From: Mixophyes australis
Taxonomy: Eukaryota; Chordata; Amphibia; Anura; Limnodynastidae
Assembly: GCA_036250195.1 (NCBI GenBank)
Contig: JAVHZZ010000009.1
Coordinates: forward strand, 42,623,824-42,687,823
Length of the DNA: 64,000 nt
Direction of reading: 5' to 3'
Below are positions 10,223 through 20,219 of the stretch, in pieces. The number at the start of each line of letters is the position of its first letter. Position 1 is the first letter of the stretch. Made by a program: the position numbers and the translations under genes. The notes beneath the pieces are model-generated. The model had not been told where the DNA came from. It was given only the letters and a program-made list of their open reading frames with translations, and did not search any database.

Positions 10223-12982
10223 ATGGCAATATCACCCCTCATAACCACCTGTTTTGCTGCTTATGATATTATAGGTATTACTGAGACCTGGTGGGATGAT
10301 ACACATGACTGGGCAGTCAACTTGGAAGGCTATTCTCTCTTCAGGAGGGATAGGGTAAATAAAAGGGGAGGAGGAGTATGTCTTTATATTAAGCCAGAAT
10401 TAAAACCAAGTATTCAGGAAGTTATATACGAGAATATTGGTGATAATATAGAGGCATTGTGGGTGGAAATATCCAGCGGAGGAAAAAGTTCAGAGAAGTT
10501 TCTGATAGGGATATGCTATAAACCACCAGATATTAGTACGATTGAGGAAGCCCAACTTCTACAGCAAATTGAAAAGGCTACACAACTAGGTCAAATTTTA
10601 ATTATGGGGGATTTTAATTATCCGGACATTGATTGGAGTACTGAGACCTGCGGTACAGCTAGGGGAAATAGGTTTCTGAGCACGCTAAAAGACCATTACA
10701 TGTCCCAATTAGTTGAGGAACCAACTAGGAACCGGACTATACTGGACCTAGTAATAACAAACAATGTAGACGTAATATCAAATATTCAAGTAAAGGAGCA
10801 CTTGGGAAACAGTGATCATAATATGGTCTCATTTGAAATTAGTTTCCAGAAACAACAGTATAAGGGATCAACTAGGACTTTAAACTTTAAAAAGGCAAAT
10901 TTTAATATGCTAAAGGAGTCTATAAAGAGCATAGACTGGGACAAAGCCTTTGAAGGAAAAAATACGGAAGACATGTGGGCTGTCTTTAAAATGTTGTTGG
11001 AAACATACACGTATAAGTTCATTCCTATGGGAAATAAATGTAAAAGAATTAAGTCTAAACCAATGTGGCTAAATAAAAAGGTAAGGGAAGAAATGCAAAG
11101 GAAGAAGCGTGCATTTAAATTGTTTAAGTCTGAAGGGTCAGAGGAGTCCTTCCATAGGTACAAGGAATGTAATAAAACATGCAAAAAGGAAATTAGATTG
11201 GCTAAATTAGAAAATAAAAGGCACGTTGCAAAAGAAAGTAAGACAAACCCCAAAAAGTTTTTTAAGTATATAAATGGCAAAAGGATTAAAAAAGATAATA
11301 TAGGACCCCTAAGAAGTGAGATGGGTGAATTGATAAATGATACTAAGGAAAAAGCAGAGATATTAAACGCGTTCTTTTCTTCAGTATTTACCAGAGAGGA
11401 ACAAATGACAGGAGTAATACATAAAAATGGAAATGAAACCATGCCATTAATTAATAGTTGGTTGTCAGAGGAAGAAGTCCAAAGGCGACTGAAGAATATT
11501 AAGATAAATAAAGCTCCAGGTCCAGATGGCATACACCCAAGGGTCCTTATGGAGTTAAACTCGGAAATAGCTAGACCGCTATTCTTAATTTTCAGAGATT
11601 CAATCTCATCAGGCTCAGTACCAAGGGATTGGCGAATAGCAGATGTGGTGCCGTTGTTTAAAAAGGGGACGAGATCACAACCAGAGAATTATAGACCTGT
11701 AAGCCTGACATCAATAGTGGGGAAACTACTTGAAGGTATTTTAAGGGACAGTATTCAGGATTACTTGGTACGCAATAAAATTATTAGTGGGAATCAACAT
11801 GGATTTGTGAGGGATAGGTCATGTCAAACTAATCTAATTAGTTTCTACGAGGAAGTTAGTGGGAACTTAGACCAGGGCAGGACAGTAGATGTGGTCTACT
11901 TAGATTTTGCAAAGGCCTTTGATACAGTGCCACACAAGAGGTTGGTTTACAAAATAAGGGAACTGGGTCTAGAAATCAAAATTTGTACTTGGATCGAAAA
12001 CTGGTTAGAGAATAGGGAACAGAGAGTTGTGATAAATGGAACATTTTCTAATTGGTCAAAGGTCTTAAGTGGAGTACCTCAAGGTTCTGTGCTGGGACCA
12101 CTCCTTTTTAATATATTTATTAATGACCTTGGTGATGGTTTAGAGAGTAAAGTTTCTATTTTTGCAGATGACACTAAACTCTGTAAGGTAATAAAATCAG
12201 AGCAAGATGTAGCTTCTCTACAGAGAGACTTAAATAAACTGGAGGATTGGGTGGCTAAATGGAATATGAGGTTTAACAGAGATAAATGTAAGGTTATGCA
12301 TTCAGGGATCAAAAACAAGAACGCAATCTATAAATTAAATGAAATTAATTTGGGAGAATCTATAATGGAAAAGGATTTGGGAGTGCTCATAGACAGTAGA
12401 CTTAGCAATAGTGCTCAATGTCAAGCAGCAGCTGCAAGGGCAAACAAAGTATTGGCATGCATAAAAAGGGGCATAGATGCAAGGGAAGACAGTGTAATTT
12501 TGCCACTGTATAAATCGTTGGTAAGACCTCATCTTGAATATGCAGTACAGTTCTGGGCACCACTCTATAAAAAAGATAATTTGGAACTAGAAAGGGTTCA
12601 GAGAAGGGCGACAAAATTGATAAAGGGTATGGAGTCATTAAGTTATGAGGAAAGGTTAGCCAGTTTAGGCATGTTTACTTTAGAAAAGAGGCATCTAAGG
12701 GGAGATATGATTACTATGTACAAATACATTAGGGGTCAATACAGAGAGCTTTCATGGGAACTTTTTACCCCAAGGACCATACACAGGACACGTGGTCATC
12801 CCCTAAGGTTAGAGGAGAGGAAATTTCACAACCAGCAAAGGAAGGGGTTCTTTACAGTAAGGGCAGTCAAGATATGGAATTCATTGCCAGGGAAGGTTGT
12901 GATGGCAGATTCAATAGATATGTTTAAGAAAGGGTTAGACAATTTTTTAGCGGAAAGGTGTATCCAGGGATACGACCGTTAA
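10223..12982 (+). CDS. CR1 ORF2: endonuclease (N-truncated) and reverse transcriptase
   Basis: The frame is open for 919 codons and ends with TAA. The first ten or so residues come from flanking sequence, and CR1 homology starts at YDIIGITETWWDD. The endonuclease part has GGGVCLYIK, GDFNYPDIDW and NSDHNMVSF; the first strand of the domain is missing. The reverse transcriptase has [51 protein letters not shown] and the catalytic FADD. The C-terminal RPHLEYAVQFWAP and RRATKLIKG motifs are diagnostic for CR1. Without the N-terminal endonuclease residues the protein is probably unable to mobilise itself. The methionine at 10223 is only the first available one. Confidence 0.85.
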   Translation: MAISPLITTCFAAYDIIGITETWWDDTHDWAVNLEGYSLFRRDRVNKRGGGVCLYIKPELKPSIQEVIYENIGDNIEALWVEISSGGKSSEKFLIGICYKPPDISTIEEAQLLQQIEKATQLGQILIMGDFNYPDIDWSTETCGTARGNRFLSTLKDHYMSQLVEEPTRNRTILDLVITNNVDVISNIQVKEHLGNSDHNMVSFEISFQKQQYKGSTRTLNFKKANFNMLKESIKSIDWDKAFEGKNTEDMWAVFKMLLETYTYKFIPMGNKCKRIKSKPMWLNKKVREEMQRKKRAFKLFKSEGSEESFHRYKECNKTCKKEIRLAKLENKRHVAKESKTNPKKFFKYINGKRIKKDNIGPLRSEMGELINDTKEKAEILNAFFSSVFTREEQMTGVIHKNGNETMPLINSWLSEEEVQRRLKNIKINKAPGPDGIHPRVLMELNSEIARPLFLIFRDSISSGSVPRDWRIADVVPLFKKGTRSQPENYRPVSLTSIVGKLLEGILRDSIQDYLVRNKIISGNQHGFVRDRSCQTNLISFYEEVSGNLDQGRTVDVVYLDFAKAFDTVPHKRLVYKIRELGLEIKICTWIENWLENREQRVVINGTFSNWSKVLSGVPQGSVLGPLLFNIFINDLGDGLESKVSIFADDTKLCKVIKSEQDVASLQRDLNKLEDWVAKWNMRFNRDKCKVMHSGIKNKNAIYKLNEINLGESIMEKDLGVLIDSRLSNSAQCQAAAARANKVLACIKRGIDAREDSVILPLYKSLVRPHLEYAVQFWAPLYKKDNLELERVQRRATKLIKGMESLSYEERLASLGMFTLEKRHLRGDMITMYKYIRGQYRELSWELFTPRTIHRTRGHPLRLEERKFHNQQRKGFFTVRAVKIWNSLPGKVVMADSIDMFKKGLDNFLAERCIQGYDR

Positions 12983-13197
12983 TTTAAAATAAAGGATAGT
13001 AGTGGATATAGGGTAAAAATTGGATTGCAATATTGAGTCTGGGGGGATTTTCAAAATTGAAACAGATGGGCGGTTGCTTACTTTGGATTAATTTCAAATA
13101 TAAGTGCAGGATCGCAGGAGATCCAATATAGGTTGAACTTGATGGACTGGTGTCTTTTTTCAACCTCATCAACTATGTAACTATGTAACTATGTAAC
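10250..13197 (+). mobile_element. 5'-truncated CR1 LINE with open ORF
   Basis: CR1 homology begins in the endonuclease domain at about 10.25 kb. The 3' end carries the tail signature of CR1, tandem 8-mers ACTATGTA at 13173-13197. CR1 copies are usually truncated at the 5' end and lack clear target duplications, and none is seen here. The open ORF suggests a recent insertion. Confidence 0.85.
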
Positions 13198-14006
13198 CGC
13201 CACTTCATACATACGGTGGTTTCTATGTAGTAAAGGGGAAGAATCGGGACACTGGTGTTGAACATTTTGCTGAATGTAACACTAATTTTTGGGCATTTTA
13301 TCAGTGTTTTTACCTTTATTTCATCCAGTGGTTTAAAACCCATCTGTAAAAACACTTTATTAGTTGGTGTAAGCTCAGTTATTTTTACTCTATTGCTGAA
13401 AATATGTTAGAACTCTAACCTGCCTCTGACCTACATTTTCATGCTAGCAAGGCAGCTATTCCTTTTTATATTACTGAATAAGCACAGATATCTCTGGACA
13501 GGAATAAAGGAATTTGCTAGGTAACAACACTACTAATATCCGTCATATATTTAACAATTTACATTCTTTCTACTCATGTGTGAAACAGTCAGTACACCAT
13601 AGGTGCAAAACATACAACCCACAGGCCGATGGTGGACCCAACCACAGTAAGTGTAATGACCTGTTGGGCCATATAAAGAGCACTTATGGATTGGACCACC
13701 AGGCCTCATGTTCACAGATAGTAGAAACATTTATATAGAACCATTACCTCCCATCAGGTCCTTATTTGAAAAGATGAACCAGCAGGAAAGATGATGTATA
13801 CTATTAGTGTTGTAGTTAAGTATTTGTCTTTTTTTACATTATACATCATATGTGGTTCAGCATATTATTGTTGATACCAGATATGGCTCAATTTTCTCCA
13901 ATTGGCACAAAATATGGCTTAGATTTCTCTTGTTGAAGCCAAAATTATTATACTGATCTCTGCTTTGTGTTCTTGGTACCACTTATGGATATATTTTTTA
14001 CTATTT
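13198..14006. other. Sequence without recognisable gene
   Basis: AT-rich intronic or intergenic DNA between the CR1 tail and the chromovirus. Only short unrelated frames are present, and I recognise no repeat family. Confidence 0.5.
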
Positions 14007-14140
14007 GGCATTGTCACTCACCGGACTGTGAGTGCTTCTTCTCGGACCTTTAGGAACCGTGGCCGTCCTCCATCCTGAGGTTCTGCGCATGCGCAGCCCT
14101 TTCAAATCCTTCAGTACATGTTCCTTTAACTTAATTGGCA

Positions 14141-14196
14141 GATCAGGCAACACTCCCTATATTAAGCACCTGTGGTCAACACCACGTTGCCTGATC
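14141..14196 (+). promoter_or_regulatory. LTR promoter: TATA box within an 11-bp inverted repeat
   Basis: TATATTAA at 14158-14165 lies 31 bases upstream of 14189, where the sequence complementary to the primer site begins. It sits between perfect inverted arms GATCAGGCAAC (14141-14151) and GTTGCCTGATC (14186-14196). A smaller hairpin, GTGGTcaacACCAC (14172-14185), lies inside. The 3' LTR has the same arrangement. The transcription start is inferred from spacing and complementarity, not measured. Confidence 0.75.
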
Positions 14197-15319
14197 TTGG
14201 AGTCTCATTCCTCATGAGTCTCTGAAGGTGTTCCTGTGTTTCCTCGTGTATTCAGCGCTGCTGATTCCTGTGGTTTCCAAACCACTTCTACCTCTGTGGT
14301 TTCCAAACCACTTCTACTCCTGTGGTTCCCATACCACTTCTACCCTCCTGTGTATCATCGTGACTGTTAGCTGATTCCTATCCGCTGCCTCCGTGCACTA
14401 CAGTCTTCAATCTACATCAACTCACCTGTGCATCATCGTGACTGTTAGCTGATTCCTATCCGCTGCCTCCGTGCACTACAGTCTTCAACCTGCAACTCGT
14501 CTGTGTTTCATCGTGACTGTTAGCTGATTCCTATCCGCTGCCTCTGTGCGCTTCAGTCTTCAGCTCATCTCAACTCTCCCGTGTTTCCTCAAGACTGCTA
14601 CTACTATTGCTATCCGCTACTCTCCGTGATCATCTGTTCCAGCTCAGCTCTGCTCCCCCGTGTTCCATCGCTACTGCACCTGCTGGTTGCTATTGGCTAC
14701 CTCCGTGTGTCCGCAGAGTCCTGCTGCTGCTACTCCTCAGCCCTGCTCGTCATTCAACAGCTGATCCGCTCTCCATGCTTTCCTGTGTTCCCGCTGGTCT
14801 CTACCCGCCAGTTAGCATCGGATCTGCGCCTCACTACTTACCTCTCAGCTAGATCATCGCTTCTCTTCAGGGTCCTCCAGGAGTCCAGTTCTACATACTA
14901 CTGCTTCCTGAGTATTTGCTTCCCTGCTGGTCTACCTACCTGTGCGCTGCACCTACTTGACTACCGCTTCACCCATCCAGGGACTTCGCATCCTGCCGGC
15001 CTCCAGCCGTTCAGGTATCTCTGCACTCCTGTCTGACAGCCTGCTTCTGAACCACGGTATGCATACTTCTCATTGACTGTGCTGGTGTATTGCATATCTT
15101 GCTGGACTGTGTTGGTTCTCCTCTGGAGTTTGCTATCCGCTGAGTCTATTGCCATCATTGACTGTGTTATCTTGTGCCGGATTACCTCAAGAGACTTTCT
15201 ATTATTGCAGTGCTGTTCAGTCATTTATATATTGTGCATATTATTGTGGATCAAGTTTAAGGTGCCCGTGTATCTCCTGTATTGCAGTCTCTCCCCGTGC
15301 TCCTCCTCACATATATATT

Positions 15320-15573
15320 CAGTGGTACAACTTGCTAGAGGCAGACCACTGATCCCTGTTTCCTGTGTCACCAGTATCCTCTCACATAGCAGTGGTACAA
15401 CTTGCTAACGCAGACCACTGACTCCCCGGATACCTCCACTTGGATTCCATTCCTTCACTCAGACAGCGGTACAACTTGCTATCCGCAGACCGCTGACTCT
15501 CATCACCTCCTCGTTTCTGTTGGACATTCCTCCTCACTATAGCAGTGGTACAACTTGCTACCGCAGACCACTG
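15320..15573 (+). repeat. Four copies of a 31-32-nt hairpin in the 5' LTR leader
   Basis: Copies are at 15320-15351, 15390-15420, 15464-15495 and 15543-15573. Each has a 7-bp outer stem CAGTGGT/ACCACTG, the conserved ACAACTTGCTA and an inner TGC/GCA pair. The third copy has CAGCGGT/ACCGCTG, with both sides changed so that pairing is kept. Matching copies in the 3' LTR start at 19315, 19391, 19465 and 19544. They lie in the transcribed part of the LTR. Confidence 0.85.
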
Positions 15574-15791
15574 ACTACCTTCACGTGTCCTTTGTCCATA
15601 CAGTTCCTCGTGTATTATTACCTCCATATTACCAGTGCTGCTAGTCATAGACTTTCCTGAGCATCTCATCATCTGCTATTTCCTGTTCCGTGATCACCCT
15701 GCTACCAGAGTACCATATTACCACCTATATTGTTCTGGTAGGCCTATCACCTGGTGATCCCTGGGTAAAGACTCCTAGTGCCCGTGACAGT

Positions 15792-15801
15792 AAGATCAGG
15801 C
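15792..15801 (+). other. Self-primer binding site (Tf1/sushi type)
   Basis: AAGATCAGGC lies two bases after the 5' LTR and is the exact reverse complement of GCCTGATCTT at 14189-14198, the predicted first ten bases of the RNA. In Tf1 and vertebrate sushi elements the 5' end of the mRNA folds onto such a site, is nicked and primes minus-strand synthesis. No tRNA-type TGG site is present at this place, which supports self-priming. The Gag start codon follows at 15803. Confidence 0.8.
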
Positions 15802-15802
15802 C

Positions 15803-18073
15803 ATGACAGACCCAGATACGGAACCTACAGCCAAAGAGATGCTGCGGCATCTGGTTACCCGTATTGAGCAACAGGAAGTTCGCCAACGGCATTTACTGCG
15901 GTGTTACCAGGCGTTAGCCTCCCAAAGAACGTCTGTGCAAGATGCCACAACTACTGTTGATGCTCCTGTGCCTTCCTCCGTTTCCCCAGTGCCATCCCAG
16001 GTGTTTACGGCTTCCACGCTTCACCTGCCTACTCCGTCAAAATACGATGGAGACCCCAAAACTTGTAGGGGTTTTCTTACTCAATGCTCAGTTCATTTTG
16101 AGCTCCAACCTCAAAATTTTTCTACCCATCGTTCCAGAGTGGCCTATCTTATTTCATTGTTTTCTGGACAAGCTCTCGCATGGGCTTCCCCTCTGTGGGA
16201 AAGAAACGATCCATTGTTACAGGATAGTGCCGAATTTATTTCCACGTTCCGAAGTGTATTCGATGAACCAGGTCGTGTTATTTCCGCTGCATCCAGCATT
16301 CTCCGTCTTCGCCAAGGATCTCGCACTGTGGCTCAGTACGTCATTCGATTTCGGATATTAGCCTCTGAACTTCAGTGGAACGCTGAGGCACTGATCGCCG
16401 CCTTCTGGCAGGGGCTTTCCGATAAAATTAAAAACGCACTGACTTCACAAGAACTACCCTCCTCTTTAGAAGATTTGATCTCTCTTTGCCATCGTGTAGA
16501 CCTGAGGTTTCGTGAAAGAGAACCTGAGAAAACAACTTTGGTTAAAACACCTCTTCTCTCAAATCCTCAATTTCACCCAGCTTCATCTCCGGTGATACCC
16601 ATGGAGATAGGTCGCTCCAAATTAACTTTAGAGGAGAGGGACCGAAGAATAAAGAATAGACTTTGTATCTATTGTGCCGATTCTACGCATATGCTCAATT
16701 CTTGTCCCAGGAAATGCCGGGCTCTAACCAATACTGGGGAGATAAGGTTAGGGTTCCTGGAGTCCTCTCCATCTTCTACGAAATTAAAAGCCTGCGCTTT
16801 TGATGTTACGATTTCCTTTGCTACCAAATCCTTTGAGTCTCAAGCACTGATTGATTCTGGAGCAGCAGGAAATTTCATTTCTAAATCCCTAGTGAATCAA
16901 TGGTCCCTACCAGTGATTACTTTGAAAACACCGATTACTGTGACTGCTATGGATGGATCACGTCTCATCAATGGTCTCATCACCCAGAGTACGTCTCCAG
17001 TAACGCTTCAGATTGGTGTGCTACACCATGAAGAGATTTCGTTTTTAATTCTTCCTGTTACGACAAGTCCGATTGTCTTAGGCCTTCCATGGCTTCAATG
17101 TCATTCTCCCCAGATTGACTGGCGCACTTCTCAAGTTACATCTTGGGGAGCTGAATGTCATCATCGTTGTCTCTCTCAAGTGGTTTCATTCAAAAGACAG
17201 CATTCGTCTATTCCACCAGGTCCTCCTCCACAGGATCCTTCATCTACGGATCTGTGCGATAAGGTTCAGTCTGAACGCCTTCCTCCTCATCGGGCGTTCG
17301 TGACGTCATCGGACGTTGAAGATGGATCTCAGGAGTCATCTTCAAAAAGTCAAGTGCTGGTGGTTCACGGTCACCATCCGTCTTTTCCGGAATTTCCTGC
17401 CCTCTCGCCCACCCAAGTTCCTGCTGTAGAGACTGTTTGTCAGACCTTCAAAAATATCTGGTCTCAGGTCAAAACCTGTTTAGAGAAGACATCTACCAAA
17501 TATAAGTCTTTCGCAGATAAGAAGAGGCGGGCTATTCCACCAATAAAAATTGGAGATCGTGTCTGGTTATCTACCAAAAATATTCGTTTGAAGGTCCCAT
17601 CTATGAAATTCGCTCCTCGTTTTATTGGTCCATATAGGATCATTCAAGTAATCAATCCAGTGTGTGTTAAACTTCTACTCCCTAGGAATCTTCGGATTTC
17701 CAATGCCTTCCATGTTTCCTTGCTCAAACCTCTCATCATCAACCGTTTCTCGACTCCTCCTTCAGCACCTCAGCCAGTTCAAGTTCATCAGGAGGAGGAT
17801 TTCGAGATTACTGAGGTATTGGATGCAAAAATTTCGCGAGGAGTTCTCCGTTTCCTCGTTCATTGGAAGGGCTTTGGTCCTGAAGAGCGTTCATGGATCA
17901 AAGCTGAAGATCTTAACGCTCCAGCTCTCCTGAAGAAGTTTTATTCCAAAAATCCGGACAAGCCCGGTTCCAGGCGTTCTGTGCCCACCTTTAAAAGGGG
18001 GGGTACTGTCACTCACCGGACTGTGAGTGCTTCTTCTCGGACCTTTAATAACCGTGGCCGTCCTCCATCCTGA
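15803..18073 (+). CDS. Chromovirus Gag-protease-(deleted pol)-integrase end-chromodomain polyprotein
   Basis: One open frame of 756 codons starts at an ATG just after the primer site. Gag occupies about residues 1-310, with FRSVFDEPGR in the capsid and a CCHC zinc knuckle (CIYCADSTHMLNSC) near residue 288. The aspartic protease follows with LIDSGAAGNFIS near 349 and VLGLPWLQ near 425. At about residue 495 (LPPHR), where reverse transcriptase should start, sequence jumps through a short linker to the integrase C-terminus (HPSFPEFP near 522, KIGDRVWLSTKN, and the FIGPYRI GPY/F motif near 606). A chromodomain (FEITEVLD to FLVHWKGFGPEERSW) follows at about 667-705. The stop lies inside the 3' LTR. 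The deletion removes some 2 kb or more compared with full elements yet keeps the frame. Confidence 0.9.
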   Translation: MTDPDTEPTAKEMLRHLVTRIEQQEVRQRHLLRCYQALASQRTSVQDATTTVDAPVPSSVSPVPSQVFTASTLHLPTPSKYDGDPKTCRGFLTQCSVHFELQPQNFSTHRSRVAYLISLFSGQALAWASPLWERNDPLLQDSAEFISTFRSVFDEPGRVISAASSILRLRQGSRTVAQYVIRFRILASELQWNAEALIAAFWQGLSDKIKNALTSQELPSSLEDLISLCHRVDLRFREREPEKTTLVKTPLLSNPQFHPASSPVIPMEIGRSKLTLEERDRRIKNRLCIYCADSTHMLNSCPRKCRALTNTGEIRLGFLESSPSSTKLKACAFDVTISFATKSFESQALIDSGAAGNFISKSLVNQWSLPVITLKTPITVTAMDGSRLINGLITQSTSPVTLQIGVLHHEEISFLILPVTTSPIVLGLPWLQCHSPQIDWRTSQVTSWGAECHHRCLSQVVSFKRQHSSIPPGPPPQDPSSTDLCDKVQSERLPPHRAFVTSSDVEDGSQESSSKSQVLVVHGHHPSFPEFPALSPTQVPAVETVCQTFKNIWSQVKTCLEKTSTKYKSFADKKRRAIPPIKIGDRVWLSTKNIRLKVPSMKFAPRFIGPYRIIQVINPVCVKLLLPRNLRISNAFHVSLLKPLIINRFSTPPSAPQPVQVHQEEDFEITEVLDAKISRGVLRFLVHWKGFGPEERSWIKAEDLNAPALLKKFYSKNPDKPGSRRSVPTFKRGGTVTHRTVSASSRTFNNRGRPPS
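17993..18003 (+). other. Polypurine tract for plus-strand priming
   Basis: AAAAGGGGGGG lies three bases before the 3' LTR, the standard place for the plus-strand primer of an LTR retrotransposon. It overlaps the end of the long ORF. Confidence 0.8.
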
Positions 18074-19790
18074 GGTTCTGCGCATGCGCAGCCCTTTCAA
18101 ATCCTTCAGTACATGTTCCTTTAACTTAATTGGCAGATCAGGCAACACTCCCTATATTAAGCACCTGTGGTCAACACCACGTTGCCTGATCTTGGAGTCT
18201 CATTCCTCATGAGTCTCTGAAGGTGTTCCTGTGTTTCCTCGTGTATTCAGCACTGCTGATTCCTGTGGTTTCCAAACCACTTCTACCTCTGTGGTTTCCA
18301 AACCACTTCTACTCCTGTGGTTCCCATACCACTTCTACCCTCCTGTGTATCATCGTGACTGTTAGCTGATTCCTATCCGCTGCCTCCGTGCACTACAGTC
18401 TTCAATCTACATCAACTCACCTGTGCATCATCGTGACTGTTAGCTGATTCCTATCCGCTGCCTCCGTGCACTACAGTCTTCAACCTGCAACTCGTCTGTG
18501 TTTCATCGTGACTGTTAGCTGATTCCTATCCGCTGCCTCTGTGCGCTTCAGTCTTCAGCTCATCTCAACTCTCCCGTGTTTCCTCAAGACTGCTACTACT
18601 ATTGCTATCCGCTACTCTCCGTGATCATCTGTTCCAGCTCAGCTCTGCTTCCCCGTGTTCCATCGCTACTGCACCTGCTGGTTGCTATTGGCTACCTCCG
18701 TGTGTCCGCAGAGTCCTGCTGCTGCTACTCCTCAGCCCTGCTCGTCATTCAACAGCTGATCCGCTCTCCATGCTTTCCTGTGTTCCCGCTGGTCTCTACC
18801 CGCCAGTTAGCATCGGATCTGCGCCTCACTACTTACCTCTCAGCTAGATCATCGCTTCTCTTCAGGGTCCTCCAGGAGTCCAGTTCTACATACTACTGCT
18901 TCCTGAGTATTTGCTTCCCTGCTGGTCTACCTACCTGTGCGCTGCACCTACTTGACTACCGCTTCACCCATCCAGGGACTTCGCATCCTGCCGGCCTCCA
19001 GCCGTTCAGGTATCTCTGCACTCCTGTCTGACAGCCTGCTTCTGAACCACGGTATGCATACTTCTCATTGACTGTGCTGGTGTATTGCATATCTTGCTGG
19101 ACTGTGTTGGTTCTCCTCTGGAGTTTGCTATCCGCTGAGTCTATTGCCATCATTGACTGTGTTATCTTGTGCCGGATTACCTCAAGAGACTTTCTATTAT
19201 TGCAGTGCTGTTCAGTCATTTATATATTGTGCATATTATTGTGGATCAAGTTTAAGGTGCCCGTGTATCTCCTGTATTGCAGTCTCTCCCCGTGCTCCTC
19301 CTCACATATATATTCAGTGGTACAACTTGCTAGAGGCAGACCACTGATCCCTGTTTCCTGTGTCACCTGTTCCAGTATCCTCTCACATAGCAGTGGTACA
19401 ACTTGCTAACGCAGACCACTGACTCCCCGGATACCTCCACTTGGATTCCATTCCTTCACTCAGACAGCGGTACAACTTGCTATCCGCAGACCGCTGACTC
19501 TCATCGCCTCCTCGTTTCTGTTGGACATTCCTCCTCACTATAGCAGTGGTACAACTTGCTACCGCAGACCACTGACTACCTTCACGTGTCCTTTGTCCAT
19601 ACAGTTCCTCGTGTATTATTACCTCCATATTACCAGTGCTGCTAGTCATAGACTTTCCTGAGCATCTCATCATCTGCTATTTCCTGTTCCGTGATCACCC
19701 TGCTACCAGAGTACCATATTACCACCTATATTGCTCTGGTAGGCCTATCACCTGGTGATCCCTGGGTAAAGACTCCTAGTGCCCGTGACA
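18007..19790 (+). repeat. 3' LTR of the chromovirus
   Basis: Nearly identical to the 5' LTR. It differs at two bases in the first 45, a few further single bases, and a 6-bp gain near 19370. The last 22 codons of the polyprotein are read from its start. Confidence 0.9.
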
Positions 19791-19795
19791 GGCAC

Positions 19796-20219
19796 TTTGG
19801 ACCTTTTGGTACACACAGCTAGCAGCAGTGAAATGATTCATAACTCTTTAAGGCAAGGATAGCTTAATTTTCTTTTTGTTTTTCCACAAGCATAGGCATT
19901 TTTCATTCTTCATTTCAGTAGTGTGTCCACTCAAGGAAACAAAGATAGGGATACTCTGAGCCACAGCTTGCCGCCAGAGTCGTTTGTCTAGCACTGACTA
20001 GGAGGGAGGGTGTGTAGATATTCCCCCAGATCATATGCCACACAGTAGTGAGCCCAATTCATAATATGCCACACAATAGTGGCCCCAGTTCATATTATGC
20101 CACATAGTAGTGCCACCAATATCATATATACACACATTATCCCATATATTAATAAAAAATATGTAGGCGGCTCTATTTTGCTATCTGTGACCTCTGGAGT
20201 CAGTACACTGCACATCACA
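19796..20219. other. Sequence without recognisable gene
   Basis: Between the chromovirus and the hAT element. It holds a short ACACA(A/G)TAGTG-type repetition near 20040-20110 and nothing I can assign. Confidence 0.45.

Larger units (their letters stand above)
14012..15789 (+). repeat. 5' LTR of the chromovirus
   Basis: The LTR begins TGTCACTCACCGG and ends GCCCGTGACA. The TATA box is only about 146 bases from the left end, so U3 is short and the transcribed part (R plus U5) is about 1.6 kb, unusually long. It contains three GTGGTTTCCAAACCAC-type palindromes, three 75-78-bp tandem units starting at 14355, 14433 and 14508, and four CAGTGGT/ACCACTG-type hairpins at 15320-15573. I see no canonical AATAAA signal. 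ORFs in the LTR appear in both copies because the copies are near identical, which is not evidence of coding. Confidence 0.9.
14012..19790 (+). mobile_element. Young non-autonomous Ty3/Gypsy chromovirus derivative
   Basis: Two 1.78-kb LTRs (14012-15789 and 18007-19790), each with TGTCAC/GTGACA termini, bracket a 2.2-kb interior. The LTRs differ by about six substitutions and one 6-bp indel by eye, so the insertion is recent. Flanking 5-mers are GGCAT and GGCAC, a duplication with one change. The interior has a primer site, a single 756-codon ORF and a polypurine tract. Gag, protease, the integrase C-terminus and a chromodomain are present. Reverse transcriptase, RNase H and the integrase core are absent, so mobility would need an autonomous relative. 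Confidence 0.9.

Noticed and set aside
14581..15672. ORFs inside the 5' LTR, repeated inside the 3' LTR
   Set aside because: Both copies are near identical because the LTRs are. Tandem repeats and hairpins explain the sequence, and no domain is visible.
15790..15802. Conventional tRNA primer binding site
   Set aside because: There is no TGG-type sequence after the LTR, and the site matches the element's own RNA start instead.
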